Below the pieces are notes generated by a model. The model was given only the letters and a program-made list of their open reading frames with translations. It did no database searches and was not told where the DNA came from. The position numbers and the translations under genes are program-made. A stretch of DNA of 64,000 nt from CAWGXG01 sp963826505 (GTDB taxonomy: Bacteria; Chloroflexota; Anaerolineae; Aggregatilineales; Aggregatilineaceae), in the NCBI GenBank assembly GCA_963826505.1, contig CAWGXG010000007.1, forward strand, positions 558,001-622,000. Reading direction: 5' to 3'. Within the stretch, counting starts at the first letter, position 1, and the number at the start of each line of letters is the position of its first letter. Positions 47,215 to 56,306 of the stretch are shown here, piece by piece.

Positions 47215-48050
47215 GCGGGAACCTCCGCCACCATCATGCGCTCGGACACGGTTTGTGTGCGCAACCCGCGTGATAGATCGCCCAGACTGCCGTCACGGAT
47301 GGCGCGCTCGATTTGCGGATCGCCATCCAGCAGCCGCAGCGCCACCCAGCGCGCGTTCGGCAGGCCGGGGAACGCGGACTCGATCTGGCTGACCAGCCGG
47401 GTCACCGCCCCATCGAGGGCCTCATCGCGCGTGGAGTGGATGCGATGCGGGCGCGACTTGATTTCACCGTGGGCGACATCGCTCACCACGTGGATCAACT
47501 CGCTAATGCCTTCCTGCTTGCGCGCGACCAGCGGCACCACCGGTACGCCCAGGTCGCGGGCCAGCCGCCGGTCATCAATGACGAGTCCGTGCCGTTTGGC
47601 CTCGTCCATCAGATTTAGCGCGATCACGGCGCGATCGGTGATTTCGAGCACTTGCAGCGCCAGGTTCAGGTTACGTTCCAGGCGCGTCGCATCTACCACG
47701 ACGATCGTCACGTCCGGCTGGCCGAACAAGATGAAGTCGCGGGCAATTTCTTCGTCTACACTGGCGGCCAGCAGCGAGTAAGTACCCGGCAGATCGACCA
47801 GTTTGTAGCGCTTGTCCCCAAACTGGAAGCCGCCTTCGGCGCGTGCAACCGTCTTTCCCGGCCAGTTGCCGGTATGCTGACGCAACCCGGTCAGGGCATT
47901 GAACACCGTGCTCTTGCCGGTGTTGGGATTCCCTGCCAGCGCGACGACATAATCCCAATTGTCCATCTTGACGCCGAGGCGCTCAAGCTGGCGATTCATG
48001 GGACACGTAGCGCAGCCGGATCCAGGTAGCGTATTCGTTGTCATGGTCAT
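47211..48050 (-). CDS. FeoB N-terminal GTPase, separate gene
   Basis: 279 residues containing the FeoB G domain: G1 GNPNTGKS (40-47), G2 GNWPGKT (61-67), G3 DLPG (86-89) and G4 NLMD (about 147), then a GDI-like helical region (VSDVAHGEIKSRPHRI to VALRLLDGDPQIERAI). It ends where the membrane domain would begin, and the gate protein is the next gene. The N-terminus has a C13-x2-C16 motif (GSGCATCPMN) before the G domain, unusual for FeoB. Start ATG at 48050 follows GGAGG and overlaps the feoA stop (ATGA). Together the two products replace one FeoB. Confidence 0.9.
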   Translation of the reverse strand: MTMTTNTLPGSGCATCPMNRQLERLGVKMDNWDYVVALAGNPNTGKSTVFNALTGLRQHTGNWPGKTVARAEGGFQFGDKRYKLVDLPGTYSLLAASVDEEIARDFILFGQPDVTIVVVDATRLERNLNLALQVLEITDRAVIALNLMDEAKRHGLVIDDRRLARDLGVPVVPLVARKQEGISELIHVVSDVAHGEIKSRPHRIHSTRDEALDGAVTRLVSQIESAFPGLPNARWVALRLLDGDPQIERAIRDGSLGDLSRGLRTQTVSERMMVAEVPA

Positions 48051-48310
48051 GCTGTTTCCTCCGTGGAAGCTGCGTTGATATGCACCAGGGCAGCCTGCTC
48101 AAGTCGCAGTGCCACCAGCGCCCCGCGTACGCGAAACGCGATCGGATCGCCTAAGGGGCTGGACATTTCGGCCTGCACGGTTGTGCCGGGCACGATACCC
48201 AGGTCCATCATACGGCGGCGCTCCAATCCCCGGCTGAACAAAGCGGTTACGATCCCCGATTGGCCGGGCTGAAGGTCTGCGAGAGTCTGGACTGCGGAAT
48301 TTTCGGTCAT
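48047..48310 (-). CDS. feoA: Ferrous iron transport protein FeoA
   Basis: 87 residues with the SH3-like FeoA fold: TLADLQPGQSGIVTALFSRGLERRRMMDLGIVPGTTVQAEMSSPLGDPIAFRVRGALVALRLEQAALVHI. The RRRMMDLGIVPGT segment is diagnostic. A small cytosolic partner of FeoB. The ATG at 48310, preceded by AGGA, is preferred over a longer frame because it gives the usual start near the TLADL segment. First gene of the feoA, FeoB-GTPase, FeoB-gate operon. Confidence 0.88.
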   Translation of the reverse strand: MTENSAVQTLADLQPGQSGIVTALFSRGLERRRMMDLGIVPGTTVQAEMSSPLGDPIAFRVRGALVALRLEQAALVHINAASTEETA

Positions 48311-48344
48311 CGAAACATCCTGTGCTGCGATCCGAACAGTGTAC

Positions 48345-48370
48345 AAATTAGCAGCAGCAAAAGCTAATTT
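48345..48370 (-). promoter_or_regulatory. Inverted repeat, candidate metalloregulator operator of feoAB
   Basis: Perfect 8-bp arms (AAATTAGC at 48345-48352, GCTAATTT at 48363-48370) with a 10-bp spacer lie just downstream of the feoA promoter, 36-61 bp before the start codon, where a repressor would block transcription. The TTAGC arm is compatible with DtxR/IdeR-type sites, but it does not match that consensus fully. The regulator is not in the window. Confidence 0.5.
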
Positions 48371-48385
48371 TCGATTTCAAATTAT

Positions 48386-48414
48386 ATTTTAATTTAGGTT
48401 TGCCAAAATGTCAA
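48386..48414 (-). promoter_or_regulatory. Promoter of feoAB
   Basis: A perfect -35 (TTGACA on minus, 48409-48414), 17 bp, and TAAAAT (48386-48391) form a strong sigma-70-type promoter. TSS would be about 48379, close to the inverted repeat. A further TATAAT at 48381-48386 overlaps it and lies 22 bp from the -35. Confidence 0.72.
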
Positions 48415-48477
48415 ATGAAGAGATTATTAAAATCAGGCGACGTTGTCCCGTATGATGCAGAGCGATCTACTGACGAT

Positions 48478-51063
48478 CTATGAAGCGGGAAAATGGGGGT
48501 GTTTCAGGCGGCGCAGCACGCGCTCGGCGCGCAGCAGATAGAGGATGCAAAACGCGATCACCGCCAGCGTGATCCACGCGCACGCGACGAACAAAGCCGG
48601 GCGGAACTCAAACGTGATGCGCTGGGCCGTGCCCAACTCACCCAGCGGAGGCACCACCACGCCGATCAGCCCGCCGACCGATTCGACGCGGACGCGCTGG
48701 CCGTTGATGCGCGCGTGCCACCCAGGGAACGCCAGCTCGTCCACGACCACGATCAGCAATTCGTTGGGATGGGGGAGCACGTCCAGCCGGATATGGTCGG
48801 CCTTGCGTTCGGTCACCGCCAGCGGAGTGACCAGTTCGGGGGCGAGCACGCCCGGCACCAGCCGGGCCGGGACGGCAAACGCATAGGGATAGGCGCGGCC
48901 CTGGCTGTAAGCGCACGGCTCATTATCGGCGGGCCGGGGACTGCCGGGTACCGGTTGGAAGCCGTGCGCAACCAGGTAATCGCGCACGTTCTCGATCCAC
49001 ACGACGCCATATTGGGGCAGCACCGTGCGCAAGTTGAGGTCCGGCAAAATGGAGGAGCGGGGCAGCGCGTGATAGGCGACTTCCACATTGAACAGGCGAA
49101 CTTTGTAGTCCAAAAAGGGATATACTGCGTCGTAATCGCCGCGAAACACCGACAATTCCTCGCCGGGATGTTCCGCGCGCAGCCAGCCGATACACGTCTG
49201 GTCGGACTCGCTGCGCGCGTACAGCAGCCCCAGCCGCCCCCACTGCCCCGTGACCTGTCCGGCAGCGCGCCAGCAGGCCACTCCGAACGCGATCACCAGC
49301 AGAACCTGCACCACGATCAGCCAGCGGAAACGCTGGCGCCAGACCGCGCTGGTGAGGAAATGGGCGATCGCGTCGGCGCGCAGGGCGACCAGTACCGCGA
49401 TCCAGAACGCGCCGATCGCCAGCGCGCGCCCGACAAAGCGCCATTGACGCAGCAGAGCGCTGTGCGCGTACAGCCAATCAAACAGGGATGTGCCGCCCTC
49501 GGCCCACAGCGTCGCCAGCACGATCAGCCCGATCCCGGCCAGCCAGATGCGCCAGGTAGCGCGCCGAGCGGGGTGGATGAAGACGACCGGTAAAAACGGC
49601 GGGATGATCACAAACAGCAGCAGCAAAAACCACACCGGCACGACAAACGCATAATACGTCGCGACCCCGCCCGCCAGCAGCTCGCCCGCGCGTTCGGGTC
49701 GCACGTAAAAACGCAGCAGCGTGGCGAGCGCCACATGCGACCCGGACCCTTTTTCCTCCGGGTGAAGGATGTAAGCGCGCGTGGCCCACATCGGAATCAG
49801 CGTGATGGCGGAGAGTCCGAACGTCAGCGCCGCCGCGAAGGCCAGCCGCCCGATCGCGTGCCAATCGACGAGCTTGCCAGGGAGCAATACGAGCAACACG
49901 ATCGCCAACAGCCCGACCGTGATCACCATCGGCAGCGTGTACCACAGATTGCCCGCCCACAGCAGCAGCGTGATCGTCACTGCCAGCAGGACGGGCGGCC
50001 AGCGCCGCTCCTTGTGGCGAAAGGTCGCCAGCGCGGCGAACACGATCCAGGGCATGTAGGCCTGACTCGACGCAAGCTGGAAGAAGCCCGCCGACAGTGG
50101 CGCGTGCATCGATCCGCGCCCGGCCAACAGCAGGCCGAGCAGCACGCGGCCCACCGTCCCCAATCCGAGCGACAGGCCCAGCGCCCAGCCGCCTAACCCG
50201 GCCAGCAGCGTGTACAGCACCACGCTGAGCTTCAACCCGTGCACGCCGCCGTAGATCAGGCTGGGCATGGTGCTGATCGGGTTGAGCACGAACGAAAACG
50301 GCCCGGTGATCAACGGCTCACCGTGTTCCAACCAGGGCTGCCACAAGGGAATATAGCCGTAGGAATGCAAATACATGGACGCCGTATAGGCCGACGCGGT
50401 CAGGTATTCGCCCTCTTTGCCGTACAGGCGCATGTCGGGCGCGTCCACGCGCAGCAGGGCGGTGAAATCCCAGATTACCGCAAAAATCAGTAGAATTTCG
50501 ACGACATGCAGCAGCAGTTTCAAGCGGCGCGCGCGGGGTGTTTCTTCGGGCGGCTCCGCCAGCGGAGCCTGGGCTGCCCAGGTGGCACGACCCACGCTGC
50601 GCAGCGCATGCCACGTCCCGCGCAGGATACGTCCCAGCAGAGTCGGGTACAGTTGCGTGATCAGAATCCCCGCGATCAGGGTTAACAGCGCGGAGGTCAG
50701 CGCGAGCGCCGCCCACTCCCCGGCAATCCCCATCAGCGCCAGCACCAACGCAACGCAGGCCAGCCCGAAATCGCGCAGCACGATCCAGCGGTTGGCGCGC
50801 CGCCGCCGGACGCCCTGCACTGCCGATCGCCTCACCGTGACGCCGAAGCGCACGGCGACCTGCCGTGCCTGAGGAATCGCCCACACCCACAGCGCCACGC
50901 TAAATACGCCGAACACCATCACCGAAAGAACGGAGGATAAACGCGCAAACAGGAGGAAGCCCAACGCCAGCCCGGCGAACACCAGGAGTCGGATTAAACA
51001 CCAGTCCCACGCCCGCCTGGATGATCGAGGCTCTGATCGATCTGGAGAATGAGGAGTCATCAC
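48478..51063 (-). CDS. YfhO-like multi-helix membrane protein
   Basis: 861 residues, about 14 transmembrane helices (FAGLALGFLLFARLSSVL, WVIGW-like segments, LSAITLIPMWATRAYIL). A cytosolic or external middle region, and a C-terminal soluble domain ending DELAFPGWHARINGQRVRVESVGGLIGVVVPPLGELGTAQRITFEFRP, which carries the PGW-x-A/V-x(I/V)NG pattern of YfhO-type proteins linked to surface polysaccharide or glycosylation. GT-C-type catalysis is possible but no catalytic Asp pair is certain. It lies 60 bp after murJ on the same strand. Confidence 0.7.
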   Translation of the reverse strand: MMTPHSPDRSEPRSSRRAWDWCLIRLLVFAGLALGFLLFARLSSVLSVMVFGVFSVALWVWAIPQARQVAVRFGVTVRRSAVQGVRRRRANRWIVLRDFGLACVALVLALMGIAGEWAALALTSALLTLIAGILITQLYPTLLGRILRGTWHALRSVGRATWAAQAPLAEPPEETPRARRLKLLLHVVEILLIFAVIWDFTALLRVDAPDMRLYGKEGEYLTASAYTASMYLHSYGYIPLWQPWLEHGEPLITGPFSFVLNPISTMPSLIYGGVHGLKLSVVLYTLLAGLGGWALGLSLGLGTVGRVLLGLLLAGRGSMHAPLSAGFFQLASSQAYMPWIVFAALATFRHKERRWPPVLLAVTITLLLWAGNLWYTLPMVITVGLLAIVLLVLLPGKLVDWHAIGRLAFAAALTFGLSAITLIPMWATRAYILHPEEKGSGSHVALATLLRFYVRPERAGELLAGGVATYYAFVVPVWFLLLLFVIIPPFLPVVFIHPARRATWRIWLAGIGLIVLATLWAEGGTSLFDWLYAHSALLRQWRFVGRALAIGAFWIAVLVALRADAIAHFLTSAVWRQRFRWLIVVQVLLVIAFGVACWRAAGQVTGQWGRLGLLYARSESDQTCIGWLRAEHPGEELSVFRGDYDAVYPFLDYKVRLFNVEVAYHALPRSSILPDLNLRTVLPQYGVVWIENVRDYLVAHGFQPVPGSPRPADNEPCAYSQGRAYPYAFAVPARLVPGVLAPELVTPLAVTERKADHIRLDVLPHPNELLIVVVDELAFPGWHARINGQRVRVESVGGLIGVVVPPLGELGTAQRITFEFRPALFVACAWITLAVIAFCILYLLRAERVLRRLKHPHFPAS

Positions 51064-51122
51064 GCGTGTAGAGGCTCGTCCAAAGCCTTCACTAGACAGA
51101 CGGCGGCCCGATTACCACCCGA

Positions 51123-52746
51123 TCAGCGTCCGAGGCTGCGCCAGATCAGGCTGCCGATCCAACGCCACTCGTCGACGTGCAGTACCGAGGCCAACACGCT
51201 AAAGGTTATCACACCCACGCCACCCGCGCCCGTGACCACGATCAGGTGAGCCATCGTCCCCCCAGCGGGGGCGACGCGCTCCAACAGCATCGCCGCGCCC
51301 CAGGTGGCGACTCCCATGCCCGCCGCGGCCAGCGAGGTGCGCGCGATGGTGCGTCCGAGGCCCTGATTGCCAAAACCGCCCATGCTGCGCCGCAGCAGCC
51401 ATGCGGCGATTGTCGTGTGGATCAGGAATTTCACCGAATCCGCGACCATGAGCGCGAACAGCGCATACCAGCGCAGCAGCCCGATCGCGATCACCATATA
51501 CGCCCCCAGGCTGATCAACCCGATCACGGCGGGCGTGAGCGTATTTTGCCGGGCGTAAAAAGCGAAGACCAGCAGCAGATCGATGGCGGCGAACGGCAGC
51601 CCCAGCACATACAGCCGCAGGGCGAGCGCCGTGATCGCCGTGTCAGGAGCAGTGAATTTGCCGTGCTCGAAGATCAGCGCGACCAGCGGATTGGCCAGTA
51701 TGTACAGCCCGACCGCCGCCGGGATAATCAACACCGTGGCCAGCCGCAACCCCTGGCCCAACGTGACCTGAAAATCGTGTACGGAGCCGGAGCGAGCCGC
51801 CTGCCGCGACAGCGTGGGCAGGATAGCGACCGAGATCGCGATCGCGACCAGCCCTTGCGGGAACTGGATCAGCGTGGTGGCCCAGGTCATGTACGAGATG
51901 CTGCCTTCGCCCGTGCTGGACGCGAGATTGTACGAAAACGGGCCGGTTGACCAACACGTCCAGCGCCAGGGATGCCATCACCGGCAGGTAGAGCACGCCG
52001 ATCCGCCGCACGCCGGGATGCGACAACACGCCGCGCACGCGAAATCGCAGCCGGGCGTCGCGCAGACCGGGCGCTTGCAGCCCAAGCTGGAGCAGCGCGC
52101 CGACCAGCCAGCCCACTGCCGCCGCCGTGATCCCGATCTGACCCGCGAACACGATCGTTATCAAAACGATCGTGCCGTTGAACACGGTCGCGGCGAAGGC
52201 GGGCCAGGTGAAACGTCGCAGCGCGTAGAGCAGCCCGGACAGTACGGCAAACACGTTGAGGAACAACAACGCCGGAGCCGTGATGCGCAGCAGGTCCGTG
52301 GCACGATCGATCACTTCGGGCGTGGCTTCGTCGCTGGCCACGATCCCGATCACCTGGGGCGCGAGCAGCTCTAGCGCCAGGACCATCACCGCCAACGCCA
52401 CCACGACGATCCCCAGCAGCGCGTTGACGAGATCCCACAGATCGCGGCGATCGTCACGGGAAGCGTAATCGCTCAATACGGGCACCAGCGCCGAATTGAC
52501 ATGCCCGCCGATCAACAGATCGTACAGACTGCGCGGGACAATGATCGCCAGATTGTAGGCGTCTACCGCCGCCCCCGCGCCGAATAAATGCGAGAGCAGC
52601 ATTTCGCGCACGAGGCCCAACACGCGGCTGGCGATATTGCCGAGCGCGATCACGCCTGTGGCGCGGGCCATACTTTCCGGGGGAGCGGTTAGCGCGATGC
52701 TCTCTGAAGACTCGGTGGAAACGGGGTCGCTGACGACTACACTCAT
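51123..52746 (-). CDS. murJ: Lipid II flippase MurJ/MviN (one frameshift)
   Basis: Flips lipid II across the membrane for peptidoglycan synthesis. About 540 residues and 14 membrane helices. The N-terminal part has ATGVIALGNIASRVLGLVREMLLSHLFGAGAAVDAYNLAI, with the conserved Arg of the MOP-family cavity in SRVLGLVRE; the middle shows GVRRIGVLYLPVMASLALDVLVNRP. The frame breaks near 51935, where one extra base changes RPFSYNLASSTGEGSISYM to RPVFVQSRV. The rest (TWATTLIQFPQGLVAIAISVAILPTLSRQAA) is in the next frame. A related Wzx-type role is less likely. Confidence 0.85.
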
Positions 52747-53038
52747 GGGTGACTCTATATAGTCCTGGTATGCTGCAAACCGTGTGGTTATCGCTGGGAC
52801 CGTCAGACTTTACCGGACTCACTTCAAACCCGCTACATCTGACCGCCCTGCGCGTGCCTGACGTGGCGAGGGATTTACCCTATGCTTAACCGCTCTCAAA
52901 CGATTAACGTTGCCCCGTCAGGCCGCGTGTGATAAGATGACGGCGCAGAAACAACCAGATCAGCGTGGCACGCGGTAGGGACGCCGCCCTGGTGGGGCCG
53001 CGTGATGCCAGTTTGCACAGATAACGAGGGGTGAGCCG
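52747..53038. other. Intergenic region between divergent murJ and the LysM-LTD gene
   Basis: 292 bp. No gene. It should contain promoters in both directions. TGTGATAAGAT at about 52,928 on plus is a weak extended -10 candidate without a good -35. Confidence 0.35.
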
Positions 53039-54073
53039 ATGAGCCGCCGGGTACTGGTCGGATTTATATTTGTCAATGTCATCGTGTCGCTGGTGGTAGC
53101 CGGATTGGTGATCGCCTATGACCGGTCGCAGCGCCGGAGCGAACCGGTCGAGGGCCCGACGCAGATCGTCATTCTGACGGCCACGCCGATCGCGGGGGTC
53201 GCCATGCAGCCCGCAGAATATCAGGGCACGCTTGACGCGCTGCAACTCACTGTGACGGCGCTCTATCAAACCTCCCAGATCGTCGCCGTGATCACCGCCA
53301 CGCCCAACCCTGAAGAAGCGGGGTTCCCGGTGCCAGAAGTGACGGCCGTCGCCACGATCGATCCCGCACTGCTGCCGCCTATCCCAACCGACCTGCCGCC
53401 CGGCGCGCCAACTCTATCATCCGATACTGCGTTCGCCAGTGCTGCCACGCCTGACGATGGCTGTATCCGCTACGAGATTGCCGCCGGTGACACGCTTTCC
53501 GTGATCGCGCAGCAGTTTGGCGTTTTCCCTGGCGATATTATGCTGGCCAACAACATGACCGAGGACGATCTCACGCGGCTGCAAATCGGCGACGTGCTGA
53601 TCATCCCGGTTGAAGGCTGCGCCGCGCTGTTCACACCGTCACCCGCGCCCAGCCCGACCAATACCCCGTTTTCGCTGACGCGCATCGCGCCGACCGTCAC
53701 CCTGCCGCCGACGGCCGTCAATGCGCAGGTCGTCATCGCCAGCGTGCTCTCGTGGGGCAACGTCAACAGCGAAGCCGTGGAAATTCGCAACCTGGGGAAC
53801 GTGATCAATTTGCAGGGGTGGACGCTCACCAACAGCGCAGGCGAAACCTTCACCTTCCCGGAATTTCGGATGCAGCAGGGGAGCCTGGTTCGCGTGTATT
53901 CGCGCCAGGGGCAGAATACGCCCGCCGCGCTCTACTGGGGCCGCGAAACACCGGCGTGGCATGAGGGTGAATTGATTACATTGGCAAACGTCAACGATCA
54001 GGTTCAGGCCACGTTCACCGTGGGCGAAACCCAACCTTTGTTCCAGGAAGCGACACTCGCGCCGGGGAATTAG
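53039..54073 (+). CDS. Membrane-anchored LysM and lamin-tail-domain protein
   Basis: 344 residues. N-terminal signal anchor (RVLVGFIFVNVIVSLVVAGLVIAY, 4-27), then a Thr/Pro-rich low-complexity region, LysM (144-190, YEIAAGDTLSVIAQQFGVFPGDIMLANNM) flanked by C142 and C194 that could form a disulfide, and a C-terminal lamin-tail domain (231-326, VVIASVLSWGNVNSEAVEIRNLGNVINLQGWTLTNSAGETFTFP). The LTD pattern (W-L-x-N... GW-x-L... FP) is clear. LysM would bind cell-wall glycan outside, placing the LTD at the surface. Start ATG at 53039 follows GGGGTGAGCCG. Confidence 0.82.
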   Translation: MSRRVLVGFIFVNVIVSLVVAGLVIAYDRSQRRSEPVEGPTQIVILTATPIAGVAMQPAEYQGTLDALQLTVTALYQTSQIVAVITATPNPEEAGFPVPEVTAVATIDPALLPPIPTDLPPGAPTLSSDTAFASAATPDDGCIRYEIAAGDTLSVIAQQFGVFPGDIMLANNMTEDDLTRLQIGDVLIIPVEGCAALFTPSPAPSPTNTPFSLTRIAPTVTLPPTAVNAQVVIASVLSWGNVNSEAVEIRNLGNVINLQGWTLTNSAGETFTFPEFRMQQGSLVRVYSRQGQNTPAALYWGRETPAWHEGELITLANVNDQVQATFTVGETQPLFQEATLAPGN

Positions 54074-54167
54074 CGGAACGAGTATATTCAAGCTCGCAAC
54101 AGAGTCGTTACGGACTTGAGGCTGGCCCTCAACTCAGCGACCAGACCGTTTTTCAGGAAATACAAAC

Positions 54168-54201
54168 CCCTCAGCACAGCGAACTGTCTGATAGCTGAGG
54201 G
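54168..54201. terminator. Bidirectional stem-loop between the LysM-LTD gene and tatA
   Basis: Perfect 8-bp outer stem (CCCTCAGC at 54168-54175, GCTGAGGG at 54194-54201) with an inner ACAG/CTGT stem. It lies between two convergent genes and is followed on the minus strand by GGTTTGTATTTCC. Confidence 0.6.
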
Positions 54202-54246
54202 ATTGTTGGCTGGCTGCGGCTTACGGCGCGCAGCCCGGCATGTGAT

Positions 54247-54423
54247 TTACTTCTTGTCCGACTCCGCGCCCTGCTCTGCTTCGTCTTCGCCGCGCAGACC
54301 TTTACGGAATTCGCGGATCGCAGATCCCATTTCGCCGCCGATGCGCGAGACGCGCCCGACGCCGAACAGCAGTACAACCACGGCCAAGATGAGAATCAAT
54401 TCTGGTGTACCCAGGCTGCCCAT
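54247..54423 (-). CDS. tatA: Twin-arginine translocase subunit TatA
   Basis: 58 residues. N-terminal helix MGSLGTPELILILAVVVLLFG with the FG hinge (LLFGVGRV), amphipathic helix (RVSRIGGEMGSAIREFRKGL) and an acidic, charged tail (RGEDEAEQGAESDKK): the usual TatA/E layout. It forms the pore part of the Tat pathway. The start ATG at 54423 is preceded by AAGGAG. No tatB or tatC is near. It is too short for most gene-length cutoffs. Confidence 0.87.
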   Translation of the reverse strand: MGSLGTPELILILAVVVLLFGVGRVSRIGGEMGSAIREFRKGLRGEDEAEQGAESDKK

Positions 54424-54579
54424 GATCCAACTCCTTGCATCCTTTGCGTTACGACAATATACGGCCCGCCCTGCTTATCTATAGGGATTATACCGCCTCC
54501 TGGCAGATCGGGGTAAGATTTGCCACCGCTGCGGCGGCTTGCTACACTAGGCTCACCGTCCAACCAGGGAGGCGAAATT

Positions 54580-56174
54580 GTGCCCGCACAGGCGCTTATA
54601 TCTCAAGTGGCGGCCCCAGACCTTTGACGATGTGATTGGCCAGGATCACATCACGCGCACGCTGCGCAACGCGCTGCGCCAGGACCGCATCCGGCACGCC
54701 TATCTGTTCAGCGGGCCGCGCGGCACCGGCAAGACGACCACCGCGCGCCTGCTGGCCAAAGCCGTCAACTGCCAGGATCCCGATCCCGATCACCGGCCTT
54801 GCAATCAATGCGGGCCATGCGTGGCGGTCAACGAAGGCCGCTCTGATGGACCTGATCGAGATCGATGCGGCCTCACACACCGGGGTGGACGACGTGCGCG
54901 ACCTGCGCGATAAGATCGCGTTTTCGCCGTCCGAGGGCCGGTTACAAGGTCTACATCATCGACGAAGTTCACCGATTTTCGGGCGCGGCCTTCGATGCCC
55001 TGCTGAAAACGCTTGAGGAACCGCCCGAACACGCGATTTTCGTCCTCGCCACGACCGAGATCGCCAAAGTGCCCGGCCACGATCAAGAGCCGCTGCCTCA
55101 TGTTCGAGTTCCGCCGCGTGGCGCTGGCCGAAGTCGCCGACCGGCTGGAATTGATCGCCACATCGGAAGGCGTCGCGATCGAGCGTGATGCGTTGGAATT
55201 GATCGCACGGGAAGGCACCGGCAGCGTGCGCGACAGTATCAGCCTGCTCGATCAACTGATCGCCGATCCCGACCAGCACATCACATTAGACTATGCCGAG
55301 CGTGCACTGGGCACGACCAGCGGTCAAAATGTGGTCGAGCTGGTGGATGCGCTCATCGCGGGCGATGCCGCAACCGGCCTGGACATCATCAACGACGCGG
55401 TCGACGGCGGAGCCGATCCGCGCCAGTTCGGGCGGCAGGTGGTGGATTACCTGCGCCAGTTGATGCTGCTCCAGATGGCGGGGGAGGATCTGGTCGACGC
55501 GCCCGCCGAGCGGCTCAGCGTGCTGCACACCCAGGCCGACGCCATCCGGCGCGGCGCGGTGTTGGCGGCCCTGCGCGCGTTCAACGCGGCGGTGTCCGAA
55601 TGGCAATCGGGCTGGCAGCCTCAGCTTCCGCTGGAAATGGCCTATCTCGACAGTCTGCGCCAGGTCTTCGAGCTGGATGCCGAGCCTGAGCCCGCGCCGC
55701 GTGCGGCTGTCCGCCCACCGGTACGTTCTGCCGCGCCCGCCCCGGCCTCCGAAGCCGCCCCACCGGTCGAGACTCCGGCGGAGACACCATCACCCCCGGC
55801 AGCGGACACGCCCGTCACGATTCATTTGGGCACAGTGCGGACCGAGTGGAGCCAGATTTCAGCGGGCGGCACGCACACACCATCCGTCGCTGCCAGCGCT
55901 GCTCGATCACGCCACTCCGCGCGATATTCGCGAGGACGTGCTGGTGTTGGGCGTCAGCGTGGATATTTTCAAGCAGAAGCTCGAGGACCCCCAGACACGC
56001 CAGGCGCTCGAAGACGCGGTACGGGAAGTGGTGGGCGTGGCACTGCGCGTTCAAGTGATCGTCGTGGACGAAGCTCAGCACAGCGGGCAGCACGACGATC
56101 TGCTGGCCCAGGATGACGTGTTGGCCTTTGGCGTGAACGAGCTGGGCGGTGAGCTGACCGATCTGGACGAATAA
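54580..56174 (+). CDS. dnaX: DNA polymerase III subunit tau/gamma (five frameshifts)
   Basis: Clamp-loader ATPase. GTG start at 54580 after GGGAGG gives MPAQALYLKWRPQTFDDVIGQDHITRTLRNALRQDRI once a spurious T near 54595 is removed. Walker A GPRGTGKTTTARLLAKAVNC, zinc Cys in NCQD..CNQCGPC, Walker B IIDEVHRFSGAAFDALLKTLEEPPEHAIFVLATTEIAKVPATIKSRC are present. The frame breaks near 54843, 54945, 55077 and 55880. The C-terminal tail (LPALLDHATPRDIREDVLVLGVSVDIFKQKLEDPQTR) is the tau-type extension. Length about 530 residues. First of the dnaX-ybaB-recR cluster. Confidence 0.88.
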
Positions 56175-56306
56175 CCCTATGCGAGGCGCGTTCACTCAGC
56201 ACAGCGTCCGCCAATCTCGTATAATCCATAGAGAACTATTGTCGACAGGAAAAGCGCGACCAGCCTCACCTGAAGGCCGATCGCTATATAGTTGAGGAGA
56301 AATACT

